A DNA stretch of 64,000 nucleotides. It comes from Bog-532 sp963828445. Lineage in GTDB: Bacteria; Actinomycetota; Actinomycetes; Streptosporangiales; Streptosporangiaceae. Within the stretch, counting starts at the first letter, position 1. Every line of letters begins with the position of its first letter. Location of the stretch: the NCBI GenBank assembly GCA_963828445.1, contig CAWHFP010000003.1, forward strand, positions 434,001 through 498,000, given 5' to 3'. The notes under the pieces are model-generated. The model ran no database searches. It saw only the letters and a program-made list of their open reading frames with translations, and was not told where the DNA came from. Shown piece after piece: positions 34,370-43,845 of the stretch. The translations under genes and the position numbers were made by a program.

Positions 34370-37300
34370 TCAGGGCAGGCCAGGGACTGGCCGGTCGGGC
34401 CCGAGGCCGGGCTCAGGGACGGCCCTGGCGTCGGGCTCAGGGTCGGACGGTCGGCCGGGCTCAGGGGCCAGGCGACGGCGGGTCCAGCGGCGGGGCCAGA
34501 GGGCCAGGATGAGCAGGAGGGCGAAGGCCACGAAGGCGACGATCAGCCACAGGTGGTAGCCGTTGACCGGGGTGAAGTTCAGGGTCACGGTGCCGCCGGC
34601 GCCGGCCGGGACGATGAACGCCTGCTGCCAGCCGTCCAGGGTGACCGGCGTGAGGGTCTTGCCGTTCAGGCTGGCGGTCCAGCCGGGGGCGGCGGCCTGG
34701 TGGACCTCCAGGTAGGCCTGGTCGCCGGAGGCGATGGTGCCGGTGCGGTGCTCGGTGCCCCAGTCCTTGATGGTGAACGTCCGCCCCGCCCCGGCGGTAA
34801 CGCTGGTGGTGCTCGCGTTCTTCAGGGTGAGGCCGGTGACGGTCAGGGGCAGGCCGTAGCCGGGTGAGGTCAGGAAGTGCCGGCCGGAAGCCAGGGTCAG
34901 GGCCGTGCCCTGGGTGCACAGGTGCAGCGGGAGCGACTTGAAGCTGGTCAGGTCGGCCACCGTGCCCGACACCGAGGTCGGGTAGGTCTTGCCGTCCACG
35001 GTCAGCGAGGGGCCCTGGCCGCAGGCGAGGTTGACCGCGGTGCTGGGGCTGGGGGTACCGGTGTTCAGGCTCTGCAGGGCCGGGATGGTCAGGCCGGCCA
35101 GGCCGACCGGGAGCTGGGTGGCCTGGCCCACCAGCGGGTTGTAGGCGGTGGTGGGCATGACGCCCACGAAGCTGATGGTCAGCTGGCTGGTCTTCAGCGG
35201 GGCGAAGCGCAGCACGCCGCCGAGCGGGACCGGGAGGTCGCGGGTGCCGGCCGGGCTGCTGATCAGCACCCGGGTCGGCTGGGCGGCGATGCCCTCGGTG
35301 GGCGCGGTCAGGTTGATCTGGCTGATCGACTTCGTCCCGGTCCACTTCAGGTGCAAGCTGGCGTGGGCGTCGGCGGCGATCCAGCCGGCCGAGCTGCTGC
35401 CGTTGAGCAGGTTCTGCGGGCTCAGGGCGGCCAGCGAGCCGAACGTCGAGCTGGCCGAGATGGTCAGCTGGGCCGGCCCGGGGTCCAGCGAGGACAGCAG
35501 CGAGTCGAGCTGGGTGCCGGGCACCGCGGTCACGGTCCCGGCCACCGTGAACCGCTGCTGGCCCGCGGTGGTGAAGGTCCGGTTCAGGGCGGCCTCGGGC
35601 GGGCTGCCGGGCAGGCCGATGGACGAGCCCAGGTCGCGCTGGAAGCTGAACGACGGGGCCGGCCCGGAGCTGGTCTGGGACGGCTGCAGGAACCGGTTGA
35701 CCCACACCCCGGGGACGGCGATGCCGCTGATGCCCGCGCCCGGACCGCCCGCGGTGCCGCCCTTCGCGGAGTCGATGGTGATCCGCAGCCAGCTGGTGGT
35801 GCCGGACGGGATGTTCAGCTTCTGGGTGGCCCCGGTGACCTGGGTGGTGGTGTCCACGTGCCCGGTGGCCGAGGTGACGGTCAGCCGGGTGGCCACCGGC
35901 CGGGGCACGTCGTCCAGCAGCCGGATGTTCACCGGCGTGCCCACGTCCATCGGGTGGTTGAAGTTGATCTGCAGCCACTGGCCCACGGCCGAGGTCGGGC
36001 TGGCTTCGACCCAGGCCGTGCCCGGGTTGCCGTCGAAGGCGTTGACCGGGTCACCCTGGGGGTACTGGTCCAGCCAGGACCCGGCCGAGGAGGCGGTGAC
36101 GCTCTTGGCCCCGCGCAGCACGGCCACGGTCTGGTGGCCGGCCGTGCCCGCGGGCAGCAGCTGGCGGGGGGCCTTACCGGCCGCACCGAGCGGGGAGTCG
36201 GGCGGGTTGGTCCCGGTGGCGGTGTAGGTGTACGAGGTGTTGTTGTTCGGGAGGCCGAACACGGTGTCGGCCCGGCGCAGCCCGTCGGTGACGTCCTGGC
36301 TGGTCGCGGCCTGGGCGTCGGCCTGGCTGTGCTGGCCGGCCACGATCGCGGGCCGGTTCCCGAGCAGGCCCTGGGCCTCCAGTTGCTGGAGGGCGGCCGG
36401 GCCGCCGTCGACCAGGGCGGTGCTGGCGGTGGGCAGCACCGAGACCGGCCCGCTGGGCCTCATCGCCGGGTTCTTGGCCTGGTAGATCTCGACCGGGGCG
36501 TAGGACGGCTCGATCGCCTGCACCTGCAGGGAGGTGCCCTGGCCGGCCGGGGGCGTGGGCAGCGGGGTGCCGAACGCGGCGACCCGGGTGAAGCCGGACT
36601 GGGCCAGCGCGGCGTGGACCACGGCGGGCGGGGTGTAGCCGAGCTGGGCCGGGTCCAGGTCGTTGCGGACCAGCACGTAGCGGACGCCGGCCCGGTTCAG
36701 GTAGGCGGCCAGGCCGGGCTGGGCGGTGCCGGACTCGATGGCCTGCTCGGCCCCGTCGACCAGGTTGCTGGCGCCGCCGCCGCTGTACGGGACCAGGCTG
36801 GCCTCGGTCCAGGGCGAGCTGGCCAGCGGCTCCAGCGGCTCGTCGATCGGCTGGCCCCAGGTGTAGATGCCGTGCGAGTCGGCCGGGACGACCAGCGTGG
36901 TCTGGTCCTGGGCGTGGCTGGCCATGAAGGCCGCGGCCTGCTTCCAGTAGGTCGGGACCTGCTTGAACGAGCCGGGCTGGAGGATCTGGCTGTTCAGGAA
37001 GGGCAGGCACAGGCCGAGCAGGGCCGCCACCGCGATGATCACGGCCAGGCCGCGGGCCACCTGGCGGCGGCGCTCCCCGTGGGCGGGCCGCCGCCAGACC
37101 CCGCGGGCCAGCACGTGGGCGATGCCCAGGGCCAGCACGGCGGCCAGTACCGGCTCGATCTTGTACACGTTGCGCAGGGCGGACAGCGGGCCGTTCAGCA
37201 GCGACTGGACCTGCGGGTGCAGGGGCGCCCCGAGCGGGCCGGCGTAACCGGTCAGCCCCCACAGCACGGCCACCAGCACGGTCCAGCGCAGCCAGATCGC

Positions 37301-37792
37301 CTCGGGCAGGTCGCGGCGGGCCAGCCCGGCCAGGCCGGTCCCGGCCGCGACCGAGGCCGCCGCCACCGGCCACACGTAGGCCACCATCACCGAGCCGGCC
37401 GTCAGCCAGGGCACGCCGAAGTTCAGGTAGGCCACCCAGTTGCCGGCCCCGCGCAGCAGCGCGTCGGCCGAGGTGGTCTGGGTGGTGTTGATGGCCTGCT
37501 CGATGTAGGGCAGGAAGTTGAAGCCGTACTTGCCCTGGTACAGCAGGGGCACCAGCCACCAGGCGGTGGCCAGCAGCACGGCCACGATCTCCCAGCCGAG
37601 CAGGATCCAGCGGCGGCGGGTCCCGGCCGGATCCTGGGCCCTCGATGGGCGGGTCAGGATGTACAGGCCGGGCAGCACCAGCGCGGCCAGGGTCGAGGCC
37701 GCGTTGACCCCGCCCATGCAGGCCACGAAGAACCCGGAACGCGCCGCCACCGACCAGGTGCTCGGGGCGGCGCCGGGACGCCCGCCACGCAA
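34370..37792 (-). CDS. AftD-like (DUF3367) alpha-(1->3)-arabinofuranosyltransferase, main part
   Basis: A region of about 1,140 residues. The first 270 residues continue a GT-C multi-helix membrane domain (FVACMGGVNAASTLAALVLP; WLVPLLYQGKYGFNFLPYIE). A very large extracytoplasmic part follows, with two F5/8-type C-like carbohydrate-binding regions (GSWLDQYPQGDPVNAFDGNP, GTAWVEASPTSAVGQWLQIN; NLLNGSSSAGWIAADAHASL). It ends with YLEVHQAAAPGWTASLNGKT and a final membrane helix (LIVAFVAFALLLILALWPRR). In mycobacteria AftD adds arabinofuranose to arabinogalactan and lipoarabinomannan; in other actinomycetes the substrate is less clear. Its N-terminus lies in another frame upstream. Confidence 0.85.
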   Translation of the reverse strand: MRGGRPGAAPSTWSVAARSGFFVACMGGVNAASTLAALVLPGLYILTRPSRAQDPAGTRRRWILLGWEIVAVLLATAWWLVPLLYQGKYGFNFLPYIEQAINTTQTTSADALLRGAGNWVAYLNFGVPWLTAGSVMVAYVWPVAAASVAAGTGLAGLARRDLPEAIWLRWTVLVAVLWGLTGYAGPLGAPLHPQVQSLLNGPLSALRNVYKIEPVLAAVLALGIAHVLARGVWRRPAHGERRRQVARGLAVIIAVAALLGLCLPFLNSQILQPGSFKQVPTYWKQAAAFMASHAQDQTTLVVPADSHGIYTWGQPIDEPLEPLASSPWTEASLVPYSGGGASNLVDGAEQAIESGTAQPGLAAYLNRAGVRYVLVRNDLDPAQLGYTPPAVVHAALAQSGFTRVAAFGTPLPTPPAGQGTSLQVQAIEPSYAPVEIYQAKNPAMRPSGPVSVLPTASTALVDGGPAALQQLEAQGLLGNRPAIVAGQHSQADAQAATSQDVTDGLRRADTVFGLPNNNTSYTYTATGTNPPDSPLGAAGKAPRQLLPAGTAGHQTVAVLRGAKSVTASSAGSWLDQYPQGDPVNAFDGNPGTAWVEASPTSAVGQWLQINFNHPMDVGTPVNIRLLDDVPRPVATRLTVTSATGHVDTTTQVTGATQKLNIPSGTTSWLRITIDSAKGGTAGGPGAGISGIAVPGVWVNRFLQPSQTSSGPAPSFSFQRDLGSSIGLPGSPPEAALNRTFTTAGQQRFTVAGTVTAVPGTQLDSLLSSLDPGPAQLTISASSTFGSLAALSPQNLLNGSSSAGWIAADAHASLHLKWTGTKSISQINLTAPTEGIAAQPTRVLISSPAGTRDLPVPLGGVLRFAPLKTSQLTISFVGVMPTTAYNPLVGQATQLPVGLAGLTIPALQSLNTGTPSPSTAVNLACGQGPSLTVDGKTYPTSVSGTVADLTSFKSLPLHLCTQGTALTLASGRHFLTSPGYGLPLTVTGLTLKNASTTSVTAGAGRTFTIKDWGTEHRTGTIASGDQAYLEVHQAAAPGWTASLNGKTLTPVTLDGWQQAFIVPAGAGGTVTLNFTPVNGYHLWLIVAFVAFALLLILALWPRRWTRRRLAPEPGRPSDPEPDARAVPEPGLGPDRPVPGLP

Positions 37793-38420
37793 CCTTCGAT
37801 GAAATTGAACTACGGGGCGGCACCGTGGCGGACCAGTAGCGGACGAGCGGCAGCGTGGCCCAGGTGGCGAACACCCCGGGCAGCAGCGCGGCCGAGGTCG
37901 AGCCGACCAGGATCGTGTACGTGGGCCAGAGCGCGAACGCCGCCCCGGCCAGCAGCCGGGTCGGGCGGGAGCCGAGGTTCAGGGCTTCGGCCAGCCGGAC
38001 CAGGCCCCAGAAGCCGACCGCGATCAGGATCGACATCCACAGCCGCTCGGCCACCCACACCGGCAGGTGGATGGCGTGGGCGACCAGGTAGTACAGGCCC
38101 ATCGGGAAGGCGTAGCCGATGTACTGGTCCTGCAGGCTGCCCTGCCACTCCAGCGGATTCCACAGATGCCAGAGCCGCTGGTAGAAGCCGACCGGGTCGA
38201 TGTCCACGCCCAGCTTGGTGTCGAACGTCATCCGGCCCGGGTGGGTCAGCAGCAGGGCGATCAGGGCCAGGGCCCAGACCAGCAGCAGCCAGCGGCGGCA
38301 GGCCCGCTCGGCCGCGTCACCCCAGCCGCCCCACAGCCAGCGCGGCCGTCGGCCGCCACCCTCGTCGTAGTCGGGCTCGCGGGTGTCGAGCTGGGCGTCC
38401 CGTAGCTGAAGTGTCGTCAT
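37793..38420 (-). CDS. N-terminal part of the AftD-like arabinofuranosyltransferase (frameshifted from main part)
   Basis: From ATG 38418-38420, in an ATGA overlap with the methyltransferase stop, the frame reads MTTLQLRDAQLDTREPDYDE, then the GT-C first helix (WLLLVWALALIALLLTHPG), the lumenal catalytic-loop region TFDTKLGVDIDPVGFYQRLW with the DID acidic pair, and further helices to GVFATWATLPLVRYWSATVP. Soon after, near 37795-37830, it turns to nonsense while the adjacent frame picks up ARSGFFVACMGGVNAAS. A single indel there joins the two. The Asp-rich loop is the usual GT-C metal/catalytic site. Confidence 0.82.
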
Positions 38421-39220
38421 GCCGTCCGCCGCAAAATCACCAGAAGATTCCAGGTCAGTAGCTCGCGAAGCCCGGGCAGGTGGATCAGGAAGGTGCACCA
38501 GCGCGGGTAGTAGCGGGGCCGGGCCTCAACCACCGCGATGTCGGTTCGTTTCCGCAGCAGGGCCAGGACCGGGCCCACCCCGAGCGGGAACATGGTCTGG
38601 CCGAAGAGGTTCTTGGGCGGGTGACCGTGCTTGCGGGTGTAGCGGCGGGCCGCGTAGTTCCCGCCCAGGTAGTGAAAGGGCGCGGACTCGTGGCCGCCCC
38701 ACGGTGACAGCCAGACCGTGTACGACAGGTAGACCAGGCCGCCGGGCCGGGTGACCCGGATCATCTCGTCGACGAACCCGGCCGGGTCGCGCACGTGCTC
38801 GAGCACGTTGGAGGAGAAGCAGACGTCCACGCTGGCGTCGGCCAGCGGCAGCCAGTAGCCGTCCCCGATCACGCTGGCCTGGCTGGGTTCCCCGTGGCTG
38901 AACAGCTCCTCGGCGTCCGGCTCGACCAGCAGGCACTGGGCCCCGCGCTGCCGGAACATGGACGTGAACCAGCCCGCGCCGCCGCCGATGTCGGCCACCC
39001 GGGCCCCGGCCAGCTTGGCGTGCCGCTCGACCAGCGCGACCGAGTCGCGGGCGAGCAGTTGGTAGAAGCGGGCCGGGTCGGACTGCTCGGCGGTGAACGC
39101 CGCCAGCAGCCGGGCCGCCCCCACCGGGCGCAGGGGGCCCGATGAGCCGGTCCGGTTCTCCGGGTCCGGCCCGGGGGATGACACCCCGGAAAGGGTGGAC
39201 GGGGGCGCGTCGGGGGGCAT
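38417..39220 (-). CDS. Class I SAM-dependent methyltransferase
   Basis: 267 residues. The SAM-binding motif is GARVADIGGGAGWFTSMFRQ, followed by CLLVEPDAEELFSHGEPSQA, the methyltransferase-11 block DASVDVCFSSNVLEHVRDPA and RVTRPGGLVYLSYTVWLSPW. The C-terminal hydrophobic stretch (WCTFLIHLPGLRELLTWNLL) may contact the membrane. It is first in the minus-strand envelope operon and overlaps the AftD-like gene. Methylation of a glycan or lipid carrier is plausible. Confidence 0.92.
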   Translation of the reverse strand: MPPDAPPSTLSGVSSPGPDPENRTGSSGPLRPVGAARLLAAFTAEQSDPARFYQLLARDSVALVERHAKLAGARVADIGGGAGWFTSMFRQRGAQCLLVEPDAEELFSHGEPSQASVIGDGYWLPLADASVDVCFSSNVLEHVRDPAGFVDEMIRVTRPGGLVYLSYTVWLSPWGGHESAPFHYLGGNYAARRYTRKHGHPPKNLFGQTMFPLGVGPVLALLRKRTDIAVVEARPRYYPRWCTFLIHLPGLRELLTWNLLVILRRTA

Positions 39221-39356
39221 GTGCCGGTCCTCCTTGACAGGCTCCGGAACGGCAGGCTCCGGATCGGCCAGGGCGAGTCCCCCCCAAGGGATCCCTGTCG
39301 TCTAGTTCGTTCGAATCGGTCCGGCGCGGGCCCCGCCCCACGGCGGCCGACTCTTT

Positions 39357-39402
39357 GTTACTGTGCGGTAAGTCACTTCGTTACTGGACGGTAGGGCACT
39401 TC
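39357..39402. promoter_or_regulatory. Tandem 23-bp imperfect direct repeat in divergent promoter region
   Basis: Two adjacent copies, GTTACTGTGCGGTA followed by AGTCACTTC and GTTACTGGACGGTA followed by GGGCACTTC, lie head to tail in the 364-nt gap between the divergent methyltransferase (start 39220) and GT4 (start 39585) genes. Adjacent sequence is AT-richer (TCAATAAAAACC). The spacing of about two helical turns would place two regulator molecules on one DNA face. The rest of the gap shows no coding frame I can support. Confidence 0.5.
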
Positions 39403-39584
39403 GTGAATGTTCGTCAATAAAAACCGGGTAACAACATGCTTGTCCGTCGTTGTCCGGCTACTCGCCGGTTCGATGGGTACCAGACGCTCAACTGCGGTGG
39501 GAAGTGTTGACACCCAATCGAAACGGTGTTCATAATCGCCGCTCATGACCCGGGGGGGCCATTCCGCGCCTGAGGAGAGGGTGC

Positions 39585-40724
39585 ATGGAGACCGAACGGT
39601 CCCTCGTTTCCCCAGCTCATTACGGACGCACTTCGGCCGTGGACCGAATCCCGCGGCCAGCCCCGCGCACGGGACGCCGCGTGCTGATCGTGGCCTGGCG
39701 GGACGTGGCCAGCCCGCAGGCGGGCGGCTCGGAACTGCTGGTCGACCAGCTGGCCGCGGGCCTGAGCGCGCGCGGTGACCAGGTCACGCTGCTGTGCGGC
39801 GGGCCGTCGACCGGGCACGCCTACGACGTGGTGCGCAGCGGCGGCCCGTACACGCAGTTCCTGCGGGCGCCGCTGGCCTACCGGCGGCGGGTCCGGGACT
39901 GCGACGTGGTGGTCGAGGTGTGCAACGGCATGCCGTTCCTGACCCCGCTCTGGGCCGACAAGCCCACCGTGTGCATGGTCAACCACGTGCACACCGACCT
40001 GTGGCCGCTGCGGTTCCGGCCTCCGGTGTCCACCGTCGGCCAGTTCCTGGAGCAGCGGGTCATGCCCTGGGTGCACCGGCGGAACCTGGTCGTGACGGTG
40101 TCGGATTCGACCGCCAAGGAACTCCAGGCCCTCGGCGTGGACCGGGAGCGGATCCGGATGCTCAACAACGGCGTGGCCCCGGCCGGGCCATCGGTCCCCC
40201 GCTCCCGCCGCCCGCTGTTCCTGGCCCTGGGCCGGCTGGCCGAGTACAAGCGCATCGACCTGCTGCTGCGGCTCTGGGAACGGGTCCGCCCGGTGGTGGG
40301 CGGGCGGCTGGTCATCGCGGGCGACGGCCCGGAGCGGGCCGCGCTCGAGGCCATGGCCGGGCCGGACGTGCTGTTCACCGGGCGGGTCAGCGAGCGGCGC
40401 AAGCACCAGCTGCTCGGGTCGGCCTGGCTGCTGCTGCACCCGGCCCTGATCGAGGGCTGGGGCATCGTGGTCACCGAGGCGGCCCTGCGCGGGACTCCGA
40501 CCGTGGGGTTCGACGTGCCGGGGCTGCGCGACTCGGTGGACGACGGGCAGACCGGGCTGCTGGCCCGGACCGAAGCGGCCTACGCCTCGGCCTGGGCCGC
40601 GCTGGCCCTGGACCCGTCCCGGCGCGCGGACATGGGCGAGGCGGCCAAGCAGCGGGCGGCCGAACTGCGCTGGTCGACCGCGGTGCGGCACTTCTCCGCC
40701 GTGATCGACGAGGCCCTGCGATGA
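39585..40724 (+). CDS. Glycosyltransferase family 4
   Basis: 379 residues. The acceptor domain begins RRVLIVAWRDVASPQAGGSE and includes VVVEVCNGMPFLTPLWADKP. The donor domain has LFLALGRLAEYKRIDLLLRL, RLVIAGDGPERAALEAMAG and LLLHPALIEGWGIVVTEAAL with the EX7E-type motif. This is a retaining GT4 enzyme. Start ATG 39585 follows GAGGAGAGGGTGC. It heads a plus-strand operon with a methyltransferase and is divergent from the AftD operon. Donor and acceptor are unknown. Confidence 0.93.
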   Translation: METERSLVSPAHYGRTSAVDRIPRPAPRTGRRVLIVAWRDVASPQAGGSELLVDQLAAGLSARGDQVTLLCGGPSTGHAYDVVRSGGPYTQFLRAPLAYRRRVRDCDVVVEVCNGMPFLTPLWADKPTVCMVNHVHTDLWPLRFRPPVSTVGQFLEQRVMPWVHRRNLVVTVSDSTAKELQALGVDRERIRMLNNGVAPAGPSVPRSRRPLFLALGRLAEYKRIDLLLRLWERVRPVVGGRLVIAGDGPERAALEAMAGPDVLFTGRVSERRKHQLLGSAWLLLHPALIEGWGIVVTEAALRGTPTVGFDVPGLRDSVDDGQTGLLARTEAAYASAWAALALDPSRRADMGEAAKQRAAELRWSTAVRHFSAVIDEALR

Positions 40725-41431
40725 CCGCCACGGCCCTCCGGGAGTTCTACGAGGCGCCGGGGACCACGGTCAGCTCCGGACCCGACCGGGCCCGGCGCCA
40801 GGCCCAGATGCTGGCCGCCGTGCTGGCCGGCCGGGACGGGCGACAGCGCATCGTCGACGTCGGCTGCGGCGAGGGCACCGCCACCTACCTGGTCAAACAG
40901 CTCGACCCGGCCAACACCGTGATCGGCATCGACTGGTCGGCCATGGCCCTGGCCCAGGCCCGGGCCCGTGGTGTGCTGGTGGTGCAGGGCGGCATCGACG
41001 GGCTGCCGCTGGCCGACGCCAGCGTCGACGTGGTGATCATGAGCGAGCTGATCGAGCACCTGGTCGACACCGACGCCGCCGCCGAGGAGGCCCGGCGGGT
41101 GCTGCGGCCGGGCGGCACGCTGCTGCTGTCGACCCCGAACCTGGCCGCCTGGTACAACCGGGGGCTGGTCGGGCTGGGCATCCAGCCGGTGTTCTCCGAG
41201 GTCAGCCTCAAGGGCATCTACGGCCGGCCCGGCCAGGAGGTGGTCGGCCACCTGCGGCTGTTCACCCGGCGGGCCCTGGAGGAGTTCCTGACCGCGCGCG
41301 GGTTCGCCTGCGAGCGGATCTGCGGCGCGCCCTACCACGACGTGCCCCGGCCGCTGCGGCCGCTGGACCGCGTCCTGTGCCGCTGGCCGTCGGCGGCCAG
41401 CATCCTGCTCGTCCAGGCCAGGCGGATATGA
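40721..41431 (+). CDS. Class I SAM-dependent methyltransferase
   Basis: 236 residues with the SAM motif RIVDVGCGEGTATYLVKQLD, then IGIDWSAMALAQARARGVLV and ASVDVVIMSELIEHLVDTDA followed by RRVLRPGGTLLLSTPNLAAW. It overlaps the GT4 stop by 4 nt, so the two are coupled. The C-terminal HLRLFTRRALEEFLTARGFA block is common in methyltransferases that act on saccharides or lipids. Confidence 0.93.
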   Translation: MTATALREFYEAPGTTVSSGPDRARRQAQMLAAVLAGRDGRQRIVDVGCGEGTATYLVKQLDPANTVIGIDWSAMALAQARARGVLVVQGGIDGLPLADASVDVVIMSELIEHLVDTDAAAEEARRVLRPGGTLLLSTPNLAAWYNRGLVGLGIQPVFSEVSLKGIYGRPGQEVVGHLRLFTRRALEEFLTARGFACERICGAPYHDVPRPLRPLDRVLCRWPSAASILLVQARRI

Positions 41432-41630
41432 GCGAGCCGGAGGGCCGCGGCGGTGCCTGGACTGAGGAGCGTCAAGCGAGGAACGAGCGCAGGCGCGACG
41501 AGGGAAGGCGCCGCCTTCAAGCGGCCCGGAGGCGAGCGGGCAACACTGCTCTTGACACGGTGCCGGCGGGGGCGCCTATCCTACTCGGAAGTAACTTGGG
41601 GGACGGAACCCACAGGAAGGGACCAGAGTC

Positions 41631-41759
41631 GTGCTGACCGTGGTCGCAGTGCTCCTCGGCGCCGTCATCGCCGTCGCCGGGGTGGTGGTCATCACCCATG
41701 ACGCCACCACCGTTCCCCCGCCCCCCACTCGGCAGCTGTTCAACTACGGCTCCGGCTGA
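41631..41759 (+). CDS. 42-residue single-helix membrane protein
   Basis: GTG 41631 is preceded by GGAAGGGACCAGAGTC and opens a 42-codon frame: one hydrophobic helix (LTVVAVLLGAVIAVAGVVVI), then a short extracytoplasmic tail with PPPPTRQLFNYGSG. The AT-poor but well-placed ribosome site, clean helix and stop 23 nt before the DUF4185 start argue that it is real. No family is recognised. It may assist the lipoprotein or glycan machinery. Confidence 0.55.
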   Translation: MLTVVAVLLGAVIAVAGVVVITHDATTVPPPPTRQLFNYGSG

Positions 41760-41782
41760 TCAGCCGGTACCGGAGCGCTCCC

Positions 41783-43043
41783 GTGCGCGGCCACCGGCGG
41801 ACCCGGGGTCTCGCGCTGCTCGGCTCGCTGGCGGGCCTGGCCGCGGTCGCGGCCTGCGCCGGGCCGGCCCGGCCGGCCCCGAATCCGGCCCCGGGCCTGG
41901 TGCTGTCGAACTACGAGCGGGCCACCGGCGACACCGTGCCCCGGGACTGCGGCTACAGCAGCCCGCTGCCGGGCAAGCCCGGCTGGAGCCTGTGGCTGTT
42001 CTGCGACACCGCGGTGACCAGCGACCAGGGGACCCGGATCGACCGGCTGATCCTGGGCACCGACACCGCGGCGGCCGGCCCCTACCGGGCCGGGCAGGCC
42101 CCGACCCGGCTGAGCGAGATCCCGACCCCGCCCGCGGCGGCCGCGCTGCCCAGCGACGGGGCCCCGGAGCCGTTCCTGCCCGCGCCCCAGGGCCTGGTCC
42201 GCCCGGGCGGCACCGCGTCCTGTTCGGGCGCGGGCGCGTACCCGGCGGCCTGGATCACCGGGGTGGCCCGGGAGCCGGCCGCCGCCAGCCTGGGCGCAGG
42301 CGCGGGCGACCGGGGCCAGCTGCTGATCAGCTACAACGACTACTGCGTGACCGGGGGCTGGCCGGGGCTCGCTGGGCACCGACGTGCCCGGCAGCCTGAC
42401 CCCGGAAGGCTCCGGCCTGGTCGAGTACGACCCGGCCACCAACCAGCTCGGCCCGCCCGAGCAGGTGTTCGGCAGCCCGCTGGGCCTGGCCCTCCCGGTC
42501 CAGCAGGTGCTGGGATCACCGGTGTTCGACGGCGGGTACCTGTACCAGTTCGGGTTCTGCTCGGCGGGCACCCTGCCCAGCGGCTGCCCGGGCGGCAAGG
42601 TGTTCATGGTCCGGGTCCAGGCCACCCCGGCGGCCTGGCGGAACCCGCTCAGCTACCAGTACTGGACCGGATCCGGGTGGTCGCTGGACCCGAACACGGC
42701 GGCTTCGGTGCTGCCGGCCGGGCATCCGCTCGGGGTCTCGGCCGGTGACTACAGCGCGGCCGGGCACGGGCTGGTCCTGGTCGAGCAGACCAGCCTGGGC
42801 GGTGATTTCCAGGTGTGGCGGGCCAGCTCGCCGGCGGGGCCGTGGCGGAAGGTGGCCGCCGGGCGGGTGCCGTGCCGGGCCGCGAAGGCGTCCGGGTCCG
42901 GCCGGGGCCAGGCGGCGCCGGGCGCGGGTGATCTGTGCCGGGCGATCATCGGGCACCCCGAGCTGAGCACCCGGAGCCGGCTGCTCGTCTCCTACTTCAA
43001 CCCTGGCAACGACCACGTGGACACGTCGGCCGTCTCCTGGTGA
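41783..43043 (+). CDS. DUF4185-type lipoprotein, split by a frameshift
   Basis: The N-terminal part starts VRGHRRTRGLALLGSLAGLA and has a lipobox (AVAAC, Cys near residue 26), so it should be a secreted lipoprotein. It continues through DCGYSSPLPGKPGWSLWLFC and LLISYNDYCVTGGWPG. At about 42375 the frame breaks; the next frame picks up with SLGTDVPGSLTPEGSGLVEY and runs to LLVSYFNPGNDHVDTSAVSW. Together the parts give about 420 residues resembling DUF4185 beta-propeller-like proteins. One extra base is the simplest cause. It probably acts at the cell surface with the glycan genes around it. Confidence 0.75.
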
Positions 43044-43083
43044 CGCACGGGAAGGGATCTGCGATGACCTTCGAGGACCTGCG

Positions 43084-43845
43084 ATGAGCGCGGCGGCCGA
43101 GGTGGCGGCCCGGATGCCGGAACCGCTGCTGGTCCGGCTGATCAGCCTGGCCTACCGCCGCTACGAGCCGGAGATCCGGCGGCTGGACGAGGTGTGCGGC
43201 CGCGGCGGCACCATGATCGACATCGGCGGCTGGTACGGGCCGTGGACCCGGCGGCTGCGGCACCGGGCCGCCCAGACCGTGGTCATCGAGCCGACCCCGC
43301 TGCACCAGGTGCTGCGGCGCACGCTGCCGGAGCAGGTCGAGGTGATCGCGGCGGCCGCGTCCGACAGCTGCGGCGAGGCCGAGCTGTGGGTGCCGTGCGC
43401 GGACGCGGGCGTGCGCGGAGTCTCATCCCTGCACCGCCGGGACATCCACGGCGAAGCGATCAAGGTGCCGCTGGTGCGCCTGGACGACCTCGGCCTGAGC
43501 GACGTGCGGTTCATCAAGATCGACGTGGACGGGCACGAGGTGCCGGTGCTGCGCGGCGCCGAGGAGGTGATCACCCGGGATCAGCCCCGGCTGATCATCG
43601 AGGTCGAGCAGCGCATCCAGCCGGTCACCGACGTCATCGACCAGATGCGCTCCTACGGCTACCGCGGCTGGGTGCTGCCCGCCCGCTCCTGGGTCCCGGT
43701 CGACAGCTTCCCGCTCGCGGCCCACCAGGCCCGCACCGCCCACGTGTCCGAGCGTGGCCTGCTGGCCCGGGCCCTGTGGCCGTCGCCGCGGTACGTGAAC
43801 TCGGTGCTGTTCCTGCCCAAGGACCAGCTGCCCGGGGTCAGGTAG
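43084..43845 (+). CDS. FkbM-family methyltransferase
   Basis: 253 residues with the FkbM pattern: GGTMIDIGGWYGPWTRRLRH, QTVVIEPTPLHQVLRRTLPE, then VRFIKIDVDGHEVPVLRGAE (IKIDVDGHE is the family hallmark) and PRLIIEVEQRIQPVTDVIDQ. FkbM-type enzymes O-methylate sugars or polyketides. It is the last plus-strand gene of the envelope cluster. Its stop overlaps the opposing helical-protein gene by a few nucleotides. Confidence 0.93.
   Translation: MSAAAEVAARMPEPLLVRLISLAYRRYEPEIRRLDEVCGRGGTMIDIGGWYGPWTRRLRHRAAQTVVIEPTPLHQVLRRTLPEQVEVIAAAASDSCGEAELWVPCADAGVRGVSSLHRRDIHGEAIKVPLVRLDDLGLSDVRFIKIDVDGHEVPVLRGAEEVITRDQPRLIIEVEQRIQPVTDVIDQMRSYGYRGWVLPARSWVPVDSFPLAAHQARTAHVSERGLLARALWPSPRYVNSVLFLPKDQLPGVR

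Noticed and set aside
34877..38461. 1,194-codon open frame on the plus strand
   Set aside because: It is an antisense shadow of the AftD-like gene. Composition is Gly/Arg/Gln-rich without any domain, as expected from the complement of GC-rich codons.
39295..39325. tRNA-like GTTCGAATC box
   Set aside because: Only a T-loop-like string is present; no acceptor stem or anticodon arm can be folded around it.
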